Shown here in pieces: positions 7,383-14,395 of a DNA stretch of 27,372 bases (within the stretch, counting starts at the first letter, position 1; each line of letters begins with the position of its first letter). This DNA is from JALEGB01 sp038530925 (lineage in GTDB: Bacteria > Pseudomonadota > Alphaproteobacteria > Rhodobacterales > Rhodobacteraceae). The position numbers were made by a program, and so were the translations under genes. The notes under the pieces were generated by a model that saw only the letters and a program-made list of their open reading frames with translations, was not told the DNA's origin and ran no database searches. The stretch is from NCBI GenBank assembly GCA_038530925.1, contig JBCBCG010000026.1:1-27372 (forward strand). The letters are read 5' to 3'.

Positions 7383-8606
7383 TCAGAAAAACGCCTGCAG
7401 CCCCGTCTGCGCGCGCCCCAAGATCAGGGCGTGCACATCATGCGTGCCTTCATAGGTGTTCACCGTCTCGAGGTTGATCATGTGGCGCATCACGTGGAAG
7501 CAGCTGGAGATGCCGTTGCCGCCATGCATGTCGCGGGCGGCGCGGGCGATGTCGAGGGCTTTGCCGCAATTGTTGCGTTTGACGAGGGAGATCATCTCGG
7601 GCGCGGCGCGCGCTTCGTCCATCAGGCGGCCGACGCGGAGGCTCGCTTGCAGGCCGAGCGCGATTTCGCTCTGCATGTCGGCGAGCTTCTTCTGGAAGAG
7701 CTGGGTTTGCGCCAGCGGTTTGCCGAATTGCGTGCGGTCGAGCCCGTACCGACGCGCCGCGCGCCAACAGAACTCGGCGGCGCCCATCACGCCCCAGCTG
7801 ATGCCGTAACGCGCGCGATTAAGGCAACCGAACGGGCCTTTGAGCCCTGAGACGCCCGGCAAGAGCGCCTCCTCGCCGACCTCCACGCCTTCCAGCACGA
7901 TCTCGCCGGTGATGGAGGCGCGGAGCGAGAGCTTGTTTTCGATTTTCGGCGCGGAGAGGCCGGGCGTTCCTTTCTCCAGCGCGAAACCGCGGATCTGGCC
8001 GTCATGAGCGTCTGATTTCGCCCAAATCACAAAGACATCCGCGATCGGGCTGTTGGAGATCCAGGTCTTGGCGCCGCTGAGGCGATAGCCGGTCGCGGTC
8101 TTCTCGGCGCGGGTTTTCATCGCGCCAGGATCGGAGCCGGCGTCAGGCTCTGTCAGCCCGAAACAACCGATCAGCGCGCCGCTGGCGAGGCCAGGCAGAT
8201 AGGCGCGCCGCTGCGCCTCGGTTCCGTAGGCGTAGATCGGATACATCACCAGGCTCGACTGCACGCTCATCATCGAGCGATAGCCGCTGTCGACGCGCTC
8301 AATCTCCCGCGCGGCGAGACCGTAAGCGACGTAGGAGGCGCCGGAGCCGCCATACGCCTCCGGGATCGTCACGCCGAGAAGGCCGAGCGCGCCCATCGCC
8401 CGGAAGATCTCCAGATCGGTGCGCTCGTCTTCGAAGGCGTCGGCGACGCCGGGCTGGAGGCGCTCTTGCGCGAAGCTTGCGGCCGCGTCGCGGATCAGCC
8501 GTTCCTCGTCGCTGAGTTGATCCTCCAGCAGAAACGGATCCTCCCAGGCGAAGCTTGAGAGGTTGGGCCGGTCCTTCGCCTTCAACGGCGGCGTATGTTC
8601 GGTCAT
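7383..8606 (-). CDS. gcdH: Glutaryl-CoA dehydrogenase
   Basis: A 407-residue flavoenzyme of the acyl-CoA dehydrogenase family. Glutaryl-CoA dehydrogenase oxidises and decarboxylates glutaryl-CoA to crotonyl-CoA in lysine and tryptophan breakdown, passing electrons to ETF. Diagnostic signs are the substrate-carboxylate-binding Arg at about residue 110 in SGYRSMMSVQSSLVMYPIY, the FAD/substrate motif GCFGLTEPDAGSDPGAMKT, the stretch ARYGISWGVMGAAEFC, and the catalytic base Glu at about 386 in NTYEGTHDVHALILG. The ATG at 8606 is preceded by GAGAGGG and gives the normal family length; a longer open frame upstream has no matching sequence. It is a single gene, with about 240 bases to the next gene upstream and 199 bases to the TIR gene downstream. 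Confidence 0.95.
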   Translation of the reverse strand: MTEHTPPLKAKDRPNLSSFAWEDPFLLEDQLSDEERLIRDAAASFAQERLQPGVADAFEDERTDLEIFRAMGALGLLGVTIPEAYGGSGASYVAYGLAAREIERVDSGYRSMMSVQSSLVMYPIYAYGTEAQRRAYLPGLASGALIGCFGLTEPDAGSDPGAMKTRAEKTATGYRLSGAKTWISNSPIADVFVIWAKSDAHDGQIRGFALEKGTPGLSAPKIENKLSLRASITGEIVLEGVEVGEEALLPGVSGLKGPFGCLNRARYGISWGVMGAAEFCWRAARRYGLDRTQFGKPLAQTQLFQKKLADMQSEIALGLQASLRVGRLMDEARAAPEMISLVKRNNCGKALDIARAARDMHGGNGISSCFHVMRHMINLETVNTYEGTHDVHALILGRAQTGLQAFF

Positions 8607-8793
8607 GGCGAGCCCTCTCACATCGTGCGAAGACGGCGCTGCGCGTCGCGCTTCGATAAGATCGTCCGCAAGACGTACCATCGATAACCGCGCCGCTGCG
8701 AGAGGGAGTTCGCCGTGCTCGGCCGCGCGGTTGACCCGTCTGCGCCAACCGCCCTCAGCCAAGCACCCTTAGCCAAACACGCTCACCCAAGCG

Positions 8794-8822
8794 AAAAAGC
8801 CCGCGACTGGCGCCGCGGGCTT
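8794..8822 (-). terminator. Intrinsic terminator of the Wza/barrel operon
   Basis: Read on the minus strand, a perfect 9-bp stem AAGCCCGCG / CGCGGGCTT (8822-8814 with 8805-8797) with an 8-base loop is followed by a T-run of five. It begins about 25 bases after the stop of the Wza-like gene, so it ends the export operon before gcdH. Confidence 0.85.
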
Positions 8823-8847
8823 CAGTCCGTCGATCGCGATGCGTCGA

Positions 8848-9408
8848 TCAGAAAAAGCGCTGGCGCACGCGGATGATGTCGCCAGGCAAAATCAAAGTCT
8901 CTTGGCGCGCCTCGAAGGTATCCTTCGTCGCGCCGCCGCGCGTGATCTCGATCGCGTTGCGGTTCGCGCGCAAGGTGAAGCCGCCCGCCATCGCCACCGC
9001 GTCGAGCACGTTGAGGTTCGCCGCATAAGGCAGGCGGCCGGGGCTCTTCACCTCGCCGAGGATGGAGAACGGTTTATAGCTGAGCACATCGATCGCGATC
9101 CGCGGATTGACGAGGTAATCGCCGCGGAGCTTGCGGTCGAGCGCCCCTTCGAGCTCGCTCGTGGTCATGCCGCGCGCGGCGACGTCGCCCACAAGCGGGA
9201 AGGAAAGGACGCCGGCGTCGTCGAGCGTGAAGTCGCCCGAGAGCTTCGGCTCGTCGAACACCGTGATCTTCAGCGCGTCTCCTGAGGAGAGGCGGTAGGC
9301 CTCGCTCGCCGCCGCGCCGCCGCCCAGAAGCAAGGGCAGGCTGATCGCGGCGCCGAGAAGCGCGCCGAGCGCCGCGCCGCGCCGCGGAAACCTCTTAGTA
9401 TTGCGCAT
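8848..9408 (-). CDS. Wza/GumB-type polysaccharide export protein
   Basis: A 186-residue periplasmic/outer-membrane protein of the capsule and exopolysaccharide export family. After a signal peptide (basic MRNTKRFPRRG, hydrophobic ALGALLGAAISLPLLL, likely cut near AAASEA) comes the Poly_export domain: YRLSSGDALKITVFDEPKLSG and GVLSFPLVGDVAARGMT. One SLBB-type domain follows (FSILGEVKSPGRLPYA, LNVLDAVAMAGGF). It is short: E. coli Wza is about 360 residues with a C-terminal membrane helix. It has no lipobox cysteine, so it should not be a lipoprotein. The start at 9408 overlaps the end of the upstream barrel gene by 14 bases. No strong ribosome site is visible, which suggests translational coupling. 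Confidence 0.9.
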   Translation of the reverse strand: MRNTKRFPRRGAALGALLGAAISLPLLLGGGAAASEAYRLSSGDALKITVFDEPKLSGDFTLDDAGVLSFPLVGDVAARGMTTSELEGALDRKLRGDYLVNPRIAIDVLSYKPFSILGEVKSPGRLPYAANLNVLDAVAMAGGFTLRANRNAIEITRGGATKDTFEARQETLILPGDIIRVRQRFF

Positions 9409-10675
9409 CGAGGCCCACATAAACGCGGTTCTCAGTGGCGTCTTCTTCAGTGTTGGAAGCGTCGCGCGCGAATTCATAACCGGCTTCAAGACGGACGAAT
9501 TCAGAGAGGTGATAAGCGAGCGCCAATCCTGCTTCAAGTGTTTGGTCCGTCCGCGACACGCCTTCGAAAGTCGAATGCGTATAGCCGAGAGATGAGGAGA
9601 GAGAGATGTCGTCGTAAAGCGCATAATCCGCCCTCAGTTTGAACCCAAGATCATTTTGAACAGAGACATCGTCGATAGTGGACTCGGCGAAGGTCTGAAA
9701 ACCGTTGAGAGAAACGCGCAGTGTCTCAAGCGGCGACCAATCCAGCGTAACGTCGAGAGCGATTGTATCGACGTCATCGAAACTCGCTTCATCAAACATA
9801 CGGCGCGAATAGCCGAAGCCGGCGGAGCCTTCGATCAGATTTGTGACGCGGAAATTTACGCCGAGAAGTCCTGTCGCAGTTGTGCTGCCGCGTTCTAAGC
9901 CGTTTGTATCGATTTCTTCGTCGTAGTTGATCGTTGAGCCGACGCCGCGCAAGAACAGCTGATAGCCGGCGGAGTATTCATAAGTCGTCTCAAGCCCGAA
10001 GGTCAGCTCGCTGCGGTCACGCTCGTCGTTCGAAGCCTCGCCGCCGCCTTCAAGATCAGTGGCCTCGTGAAGGATCCGATCGTATTCGAGGAACGGATGC
10101 AGGCCGATGAGACCGGGATTGTGACGCACGGCCACTGAGGCGCTCAGCGTGTTGACGCCGGTGGGGCCGTCGGCGCCCGCCGGCGCGCTGTCGTCGGCGC
10201 TGGTCTCGACCTCGCGCTCATAGCCCGCGCCAAGGATCACATCGCCGCCGCGCCAAGCGCTCAGCAGCAGCCGCGCGCCGATCTCGGCCGCATAGACGTC
10301 GTCTTCGCCGCCCTCGAAATAGCTGGTCGCCTCCGCGCCGAGGAACAGCGCGGCTTGATGCGGGCCCCAGAATGTGGTGGCGAGCAAGCTGGGCTTGACG
10401 CTGGCGTAGGCCGACCCATCGCCATCGGCTTCGCGTAGATAATTGTCGCTGTAGCCGGTCTCGACTTCAAGGCTCGGCGACAGAACCACCGGGCCGGCGA
10501 GGACGCCGGAGCCTTCCAAAGGCGTCGGCACGCTCGCAGGGCCGTTTTTCGCGAGCGCGCTGGCGCCGCCGGCCAGCGCCGCGGCGAGGATCAGAGCCGG
10601 TCCTCTCAGCCGTGTTGGGCCGGGCGCTCTGCGCGGCGGCGCCGATGGTTGCGACGACATCGTTGGCTGCCTCAC
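9395..10675 (-). CDS. Outer-membrane beta-barrel protein of the exopolysaccharide locus
   Basis: A 426-residue protein with a signal peptide (hydrophobic GPALILAAALAGGASALA near residues 25-42). The rest is dominated by alternating amphipathic strands separated by acidic turns, ending in an aromatic residue (DAQY), as expected of an outer-membrane barrel. Examples are LSPSLEVETGYSDNYL, LSASVAVRHNPGLIGLHPFL, LRVSLNGFQTFAES and VRLEAGYEFARDA. Such barrels (BBP2-like) commonly accompany Wza-like proteins in EPS loci and may form or assist the export channel. The first in-frame start is a GTG at 10675 with GAGGAG 8 bases upstream; an ATG at 10660 with GAGG is a close alternative. The family name is from overall pattern, not from an exact motif. 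Confidence 0.82.
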   Translation of the reverse strand: MRQPTMSSQPSAPPRRAPGPTRLRGPALILAAALAGGASALAKNGPASVPTPLEGSGVLAGPVVLSPSLEVETGYSDNYLREADGDGSAYASVKPSLLATTFWGPHQAALFLGAEATSYFEGGEDDVYAAEIGARLLLSAWRGGDVILGAGYEREVETSADDSAPAGADGPTGVNTLSASVAVRHNPGLIGLHPFLEYDRILHEATDLEGGGEASNDERDRSELTFGLETTYEYSAGYQLFLRGVGSTINYDEEIDTNGLERGSTTATGLLGVNFRVTNLIEGSAGFGYSRRMFDEASFDDVDTIALDVTLDWSPLETLRVSLNGFQTFAESTIDDVSVQNDLGFKLRADYALYDDISLSSSLGYTHSTFEGVSRTDQTLEAGLALAYHLSEFVRLEAGYEFARDASNTEEDATENRVYVGLDAQY

Positions 10676-10758
10676 GGCTCGCTCTCCTCATCAAGCGATG
10701 CGCGCCGCAGTGGCGCGTCGCCGACCTCTGTTCAAACACCCTCGACCGTCGCCGCGCG

Positions 10759-11748
10759 TCAGCGCAGCGGCGCGGTGAGCGGCGTGTATACCCACAGCGC
10801 GCGGCCGCTCAGCGGGCCTTCGACCGCTTTGAACTCCGTCCAGCCGCCCTCGGCGCGAATGAAGGCGAGTGGAAAGCCGCGCTCGGCCAGCCGCAGGCTG
10901 GGAAAACGCGTGCTCGGCCCTTCGCGCAGATTGGCGCGGCGCGCCGTGATGCGGTGCGTCGCTGTGAGCGCCGGCTCTATCGGCGCCGCCGCGACGCCCT
11001 CGGTCTCCATCGGCGCCGCCGCCTCTTGCGCCGCGGCGGCGTCATCGCTGCGAGACGTCTCTTCGGCGTTGGCGGCGTTCGACGTTCGCGCCTCCTGCTC
11101 TAGCGGTCGCTCGCCCGCCGGCGCTGGGCCGGTCCGCGCGGCCGCTGGCGCGATGGCGCCGGTGCTGATCGCGCCGGAAGCCTCCGCCTCCGCCATGCGC
11201 AGTTCAGGCTGAGACTGCTGCTGAGGCTGCGGCGCCGGCGCGTCGCCTGTCACGATCTCCGGCGCGGCGCTTGAGGCGGCGGCGCGGCGAGACGGCGCGG
11301 AGGGCGGCTGATTGAGCATGCGCGGCAGCGCGCGCTCATCCGTAACCGGATCGCCATCGACCAAAACGCCTTTCAGCATCCAGCATTCCGCCTGCCGCAG
11401 CGCGGCGGCGTCCGCGGCGGGCTCGCAATCCCAGCCGGCGCGCCCGACCACAGATCGCGTCCGCGGTCCGCGTTCGATCGCGCCGCGGAACTCCGCCTCG
11501 TTGGACACGGCGACAGCCTCGCCAGCCGCGCCGGTCGTGAGGATGGGTCGCACCACGATCGTGCTGATCCGGCCTTCAAACACCGCGGACAGCTTATCGC
11601 CGACGCCGGCTGAGGCCGCGGCGCTCCAGGCGGATCGCGCGTCGCGCTGCCGCTCGACATCGACCGAGACGTAGAGCCCGCCGATCACGGTCAGAACGCC
11701 GCCGAAGCCCGCGCCGATCGCCGCATAGCGCCATATGCCGATCATCAT
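10759..11748 (-). CDS. Membrane-anchored protein with C-terminal bacterial SH3 domain
   Basis: A 329-residue protein. An N-terminal transmembrane segment (about residues 8-29, AAIGAGFGGVLTVIGGLYVSV) is followed by about 130 residues of an unrecognised domain containing CEPAADAAALRQAECWML. A disordered stretch of about 110 residues rich in Ala, Pro, Glu and Gln comes next. At the end (about 262-325) is an SH3_3-type domain: ITARRANLREGPSTRFPSL, GWTEFKAV and GRALWVYTPL. The bulk is predicted periplasmic. It lies between the sugar transferase and the barrel gene, in the same orientation (94 and 83 bases away). A role in scaffolding the envelope-spanning export complex or in cell-wall contact is an inference from topology and position. 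The ATG at 11748 has GAGGG upstream. Confidence 0.8.
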   Translation of the reverse strand: MMIGIWRYAAIGAGFGGVLTVIGGLYVSVDVERQRDARSAWSAAASAGVGDKLSAVFEGRISTIVVRPILTTGAAGEAVAVSNEAEFRGAIERGPRTRSVVGRAGWDCEPAADAAALRQAECWMLKGVLVDGDPVTDERALPRMLNQPPSAPSRRAAASSAAPEIVTGDAPAPQPQQQSQPELRMAEAEASGAISTGAIAPAAARTGPAPAGERPLEQEARTSNAANAEETSRSDDAAAAQEAAAPMETEGVAAAPIEPALTATHRITARRANLREGPSTRFPSLRLAERGFPLAFIRAEGGWTEFKAVEGPLSGRALWVYTPLTAPLR

Positions 11749-11842
11749 CTCGCGCCCTCGCTTATTGCCCGCGGGATCCGTCCGGACCTACGGTTCGCAT
11801 CGATTGTCTTCTCCTCTATGAGAAGAAGAGCGTAAAACATGG

Positions 11843-12904
11843 TTAACGACAGCCTTTGCAGAACATGATCACGGGAACCGTCTTCACGATCAGCTTGAGA
11901 TCCATGAAAAGGGATGCGTTCTCAATGTACTCCACATCGAGCTCAAGCTTTTTCGAGCAGGCGTCGACGCCCGCCGCGTAGCCTTGTTCGACCTGTGCGA
12001 GGCCTGTCAGGCCCGGGCGGACCTGATGACGGCGATGGTAATTCGGGATCGCCCGCTCATAATCGCGCACCAGCGGTTCGGCCTCGGGCCGCGGCCCGCA
12101 CACCGACATCTCGCCGCGCAGGATGTTCACGATCTGCGGCAGCTCATCGACGCGGTAGCGGCGCAGAAACGCGCCGACGCGGGTGATGCGGTCATCGTCT
12201 TCGGCGGTGAATTCGGGCGGCGCCTCGCCTGGCGCACGCACCCGCATGGTGCGCAGCTTCAGGATCGTGAAAGGCCGCCCGTCAAGGCCGATCCGCTGCT
12301 GGCGGAAGAGCACCGGACCGAAATCGTCGAGCAGGATCGCCAGCGACGATAGCGCGATGATCGGCGCGGTGAGCGGCAGGCTGAGACACACAAGGGCGAC
12401 ATCGAGCGCGGCTTTCGCGCTTGGCCCGCGCTGGGTCGCGTAGGCCCGCGCGCCGCGCCAGCCTTCCGGCGTCTCCGGCGTCTCCGGCGTCTCCGGCGTC
12501 TCCGGCGCCTTCGGCTCGGGCGCAGGCTCGACCGCCGCAGGGGAGAGCGTGGCGGCGCCGGCGCGCAACATCGGCGCCGCGACGCGGCCGCGCGCCTTGC
12601 GGCGCAGACCGCGGCGGCGCGGCCCAGGCATCAACTCGCGCAGCGGCGTCGGCGCGGCGGGTTCGGCCGCCAAAGCGGCCGCGCTCATCGCTCCGTCGCG
12701 GGGCGACGTCGGCTCTTCGCCGCCGAGGGGCTGCGCGATGGTCGCTCCGGCCCCGGCGCTCCAAGGCTCCGCCCAGACATCGCCCGGCGCGCCATCCGCG
12801 GATGGTTCGCGCCATGCGTCTCCGCCTTCAACCGGGTCCAGCGCTAGCGAGAAGTCCCCGGATTCTTGAACGGCGAAGGCCTGCCGTTTAGCTCCGCGCA
12901 ACAT
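11843..12904 (-). CDS. Bacterial sugar transferase (monotopic phosphoglycosyl transferase) with long disordered N-terminus
   Basis: A 353-residue enzyme predicted to start the glycan by moving a sugar-1-phosphate from a nucleotide sugar to undecaprenyl phosphate. The catalytic domain covers about 163-350. The re-entrant hydrophobic segment is ALDVALVCLSLPLTAPIIAL, then GPVLFRQQRIGLDGRPF and LKLRTM, the catalytic Asp-Glu dyad at 253-254 in YRVDELPQIVNILRGEMS, CGPRPEAEPL and VRPGLTGLAQV. There are no extra N-terminal membrane spans, so it resembles PglC more than WbaP. The first about 160 residues are unusual: low complexity, rich in Ala/Pro, with a tandem ETP repeat at 135-147. The ATG at 12904 has GAGG 8 bases upstream, so the extension is probably translated. 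It is the first gene of the minus-strand export operon. Confidence 0.92.
   Translation of the reverse strand: MLRGAKRQAFAVQESGDFSLALDPVEGGDAWREPSADGAPGDVWAEPWSAGAGATIAQPLGGEEPTSPRDGAMSAAALAAEPAAPTPLRELMPGPRRRGLRRKARGRVAAPMLRAGAATLSPAAVEPAPEPKAPETPETPETPETPEGWRGARAYATQRGPSAKAALDVALVCLSLPLTAPIIALSSLAILLDDFGPVLFRQQRIGLDGRPFTILKLRTMRVRAPGEAPPEFTAEDDDRITRVGAFLRRYRVDELPQIVNILRGEMSVCGPRPEAEPLVRDYERAIPNYHRRHQVRPGLTGLAQVEQGYAAGVDACSKKLELDVEYIENASLFMDLKLIVKTVPVIMFCKGCR
12466..12506. repeat. 9-bp tandem repeat coding for Glu-Thr-Pro
   Basis: Four exact copies of GTCTCCGGC (12471-12506), preceded by a partial copy, lie in frame in the sugar transferase gene and encode ETPETPETPETPE. An in-frame 9-bp array can gain or lose units by slippage without breaking the protein. 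Confidence 0.9.
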
Positions 12905-12926
12905 TTATATCCTCTTTATAAGCGCC
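12905..12926. promoter_or_regulatory. 22-bp divergent gap with small AT inverted repeat
   Basis: The only sequence between the divergent start codons of the sugar transferase (minus) and the phosphatase (plus). It holds TTATA (12905-12909) and TATAA (12917-12921) as a 5-bp inverted repeat, in an otherwise very GC-rich setting. On the minus strand it supplies GAGG to the sugar transferase; no ribosome site is visible for the plus gene. Promoters for both directions must extend into the opposite coding sequence. The operator idea is speculative. Confidence 0.4.
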
Positions 12927-14255
12927 ATGCGGAACGATTATGAGCCGATAAACCTTAACAAAGACGAAGCGCGTCCCAGGACGGCGCAGACGGAGCCGCG
13001 CGCGCCGGAGCCGGACGAGACCCGTCCCATCCTGCGCCAGATCGCGGCGCGGGCGCGCGCGGCCCGGCGCGCGGCCCGAGGCGGCGCGCGGGGGGCGTCG
13101 ATCCCGCTGCGGCGCAAGGCTGAGACGCCGCCGCGCGCGAAAGCCGCGCCGCCGCGCGACGCATGGCTGCGCGGCGGCGCGGCGCCGGAGTTGGAGACAC
13201 GCGACGCCCCGGCTCCTAAGCGCTTGGCGCAGCAGCCAGAGCTCAGACTTGGAGCGCCGCTGACGCCAACCGCGCCGCCGCGAAAGCCGCGCGCCGCGCC
13301 TCGCGCCGGAGGCGCGCGGACCGCCGAGCAGACCGCCGCGCCGGCGCCGCAGGCGCGCTGGGAGAGGGCGCTGCCGCGCGTTCTAAAGCAGCTCTTATCG
13401 GCGCTTCTCGCGCCGCAGCGCGGCGCGCCGTCGGCTGCCCAAGAACGCGGCGCATCGCTTCCTCGCCTCGCCGCCGCCCCGCCGCGGCGGGGCGGCGAGG
13501 GCGGGCCCGATTTCTCGATTTTGCCGCCGGCGCGCGTCGCGGAGAGGCTCTACATCGTCGGCGACATCCATGGCCGCGCCGATCTTTTGGATGAGATGCT
13601 CGCCGTTATCGAGGCCGAGATCGGCGATGAGACCGCGCGCCGCGGCGCATGGCTTGTCTTCCTCGGCGACTACATCGATCGCGGCGATCAGAGCCGCGCG
13701 GTGATCGAGCGGCTGCGCGAGATCCAGCGTGGACGCCGGCTTTACGGCGTCTCGCCGGTCTTTCTGCGCGGCAATCACGAGCAGTTACTGTTGCAGGCGC
13801 TCGACAGCCCGGCGGCGCTGCCGACATGGCTCGCGCATGGCGGGCTTCAGACGTTGTGGAGCTACGGCGTGCGCCCGCCTGCGGCGGCGGATCCCGAGGC
13901 GCTCGCCGCCGCGCATGAGGCGATCCGCGCGGCCTTCGCGCCGCATCTCGAATTCTTCAAAGGCCTGCGACGCAGCTTCCGCCGCGGCGCGCTCTTTTGC
14001 GCCCATGCGGGCATTGATCCCGACGTTTCTTTGGCCATGCAGAGCGAGGAGGCGCTGCTTTGGGGCGCGCCGGACTTCTACGAGCGCGGCGGGCCAGAGG
14101 ACGTGGTTGTGGCGCATGGCCACCGGATCGCCGAAGCGGTGGATGTCGCGCCGGGGCGCGTGGGTCTCGACACCGGCGCCTTCGCCACGGGCCGGCTCAG
14201 CGCTCTGCGCGTCGATCCGCAGGATGGTTATTCAATCCTGCAAACAGGGCGCTGA
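12927..14255 (+). CDS. PPP-family metallophosphatase with long low-complexity N-terminus
   Basis: A 442-residue protein. The C-terminal ~235 residues are a calcineurin-like phosphatase of the PPP (serine/threonine or dual-specificity) type with every metal-site motif present: GDIHG (212-216), GDYIDRG (247-253), GNHE (282-285), HAG (360-362) and a further His in VVVAHGHR (397-399). The first about 190 residues are Ala/Arg/Pro-rich, strongly basic and apparently disordered. The ATG at 12927 is the only reasonable start I find, but it lacks a clear ribosome site, so the exact N-terminus is less certain than the domain. The gene ends 140 bases before the tyrosine autokinase and may act on it; ApaH-like dinucleotide hydrolysis is an alternative. 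Confidence 0.88.
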   Translation: MRNDYEPINLNKDEARPRTAQTEPRAPEPDETRPILRQIAARARAARRAARGGARGASIPLRRKAETPPRAKAAPPRDAWLRGGAAPELETRDAPAPKRLAQQPELRLGAPLTPTAPPRKPRAAPRAGGARTAEQTAAPAPQARWERALPRVLKQLLSALLAPQRGAPSAAQERGASLPRLAAAPPRRGGEGGPDFSILPPARVAERLYIVGDIHGRADLLDEMLAVIEAEIGDETARRGAWLVFLGDYIDRGDQSRAVIERLREIQRGRRLYGVSPVFLRGNHEQLLLQALDSPAALPTWLAHGGLQTLWSYGVRPPAAADPEALAAAHEAIRAAFAPHLEFFKGLRRSFRRGALFCAHAGIDPDVSLAMQSEEALLWGAPDFYERGGPEDVVVAHGHRIAEAVDVAPGRVGLDTGAFATGRLSALRVDPQDGYSILQTGR

Positions 14256-14271
14256 GTTTTACGCGCCCTTT
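14247..14271 (+). terminator. Possible weak terminator after the phosphatase gene
   Basis: A GGGCGC / GCGCCC stem with a 10-base loop overlaps the phosphatase stop codon and is followed by only three T residues. It could reduce read-through into the kinase gene. The stem is exact, but the short T-run makes this a weak call. Confidence 0.4.
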
Positions 14272-14395
14272 ACCCTAACCCTGCTCTGGTGGCGCTGATC
14301 GAGAGGGTCTGCGCGACGGCGTCAGATCCTCTCGCGGCGCCCGCAGCGCGCCCGGCCGCTCGCCGCCGGCGCCGCGCCTCCAGGAGTTGGGGATC

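Noticed and set aside
11808..11825. CTTCTC/GAGAAG stem after the sugar transferase gene as a terminator
   Set aside because: Only 6 AT-leaning pairs and no T-run; the SH3 gene follows in the same direction, so read-through is likely.
12905..12921. TTATA...TATAA as a proven operator or sigma site
   Set aside because: Five-bp arms are too short to claim a specific regulator; listed only as a possible element.
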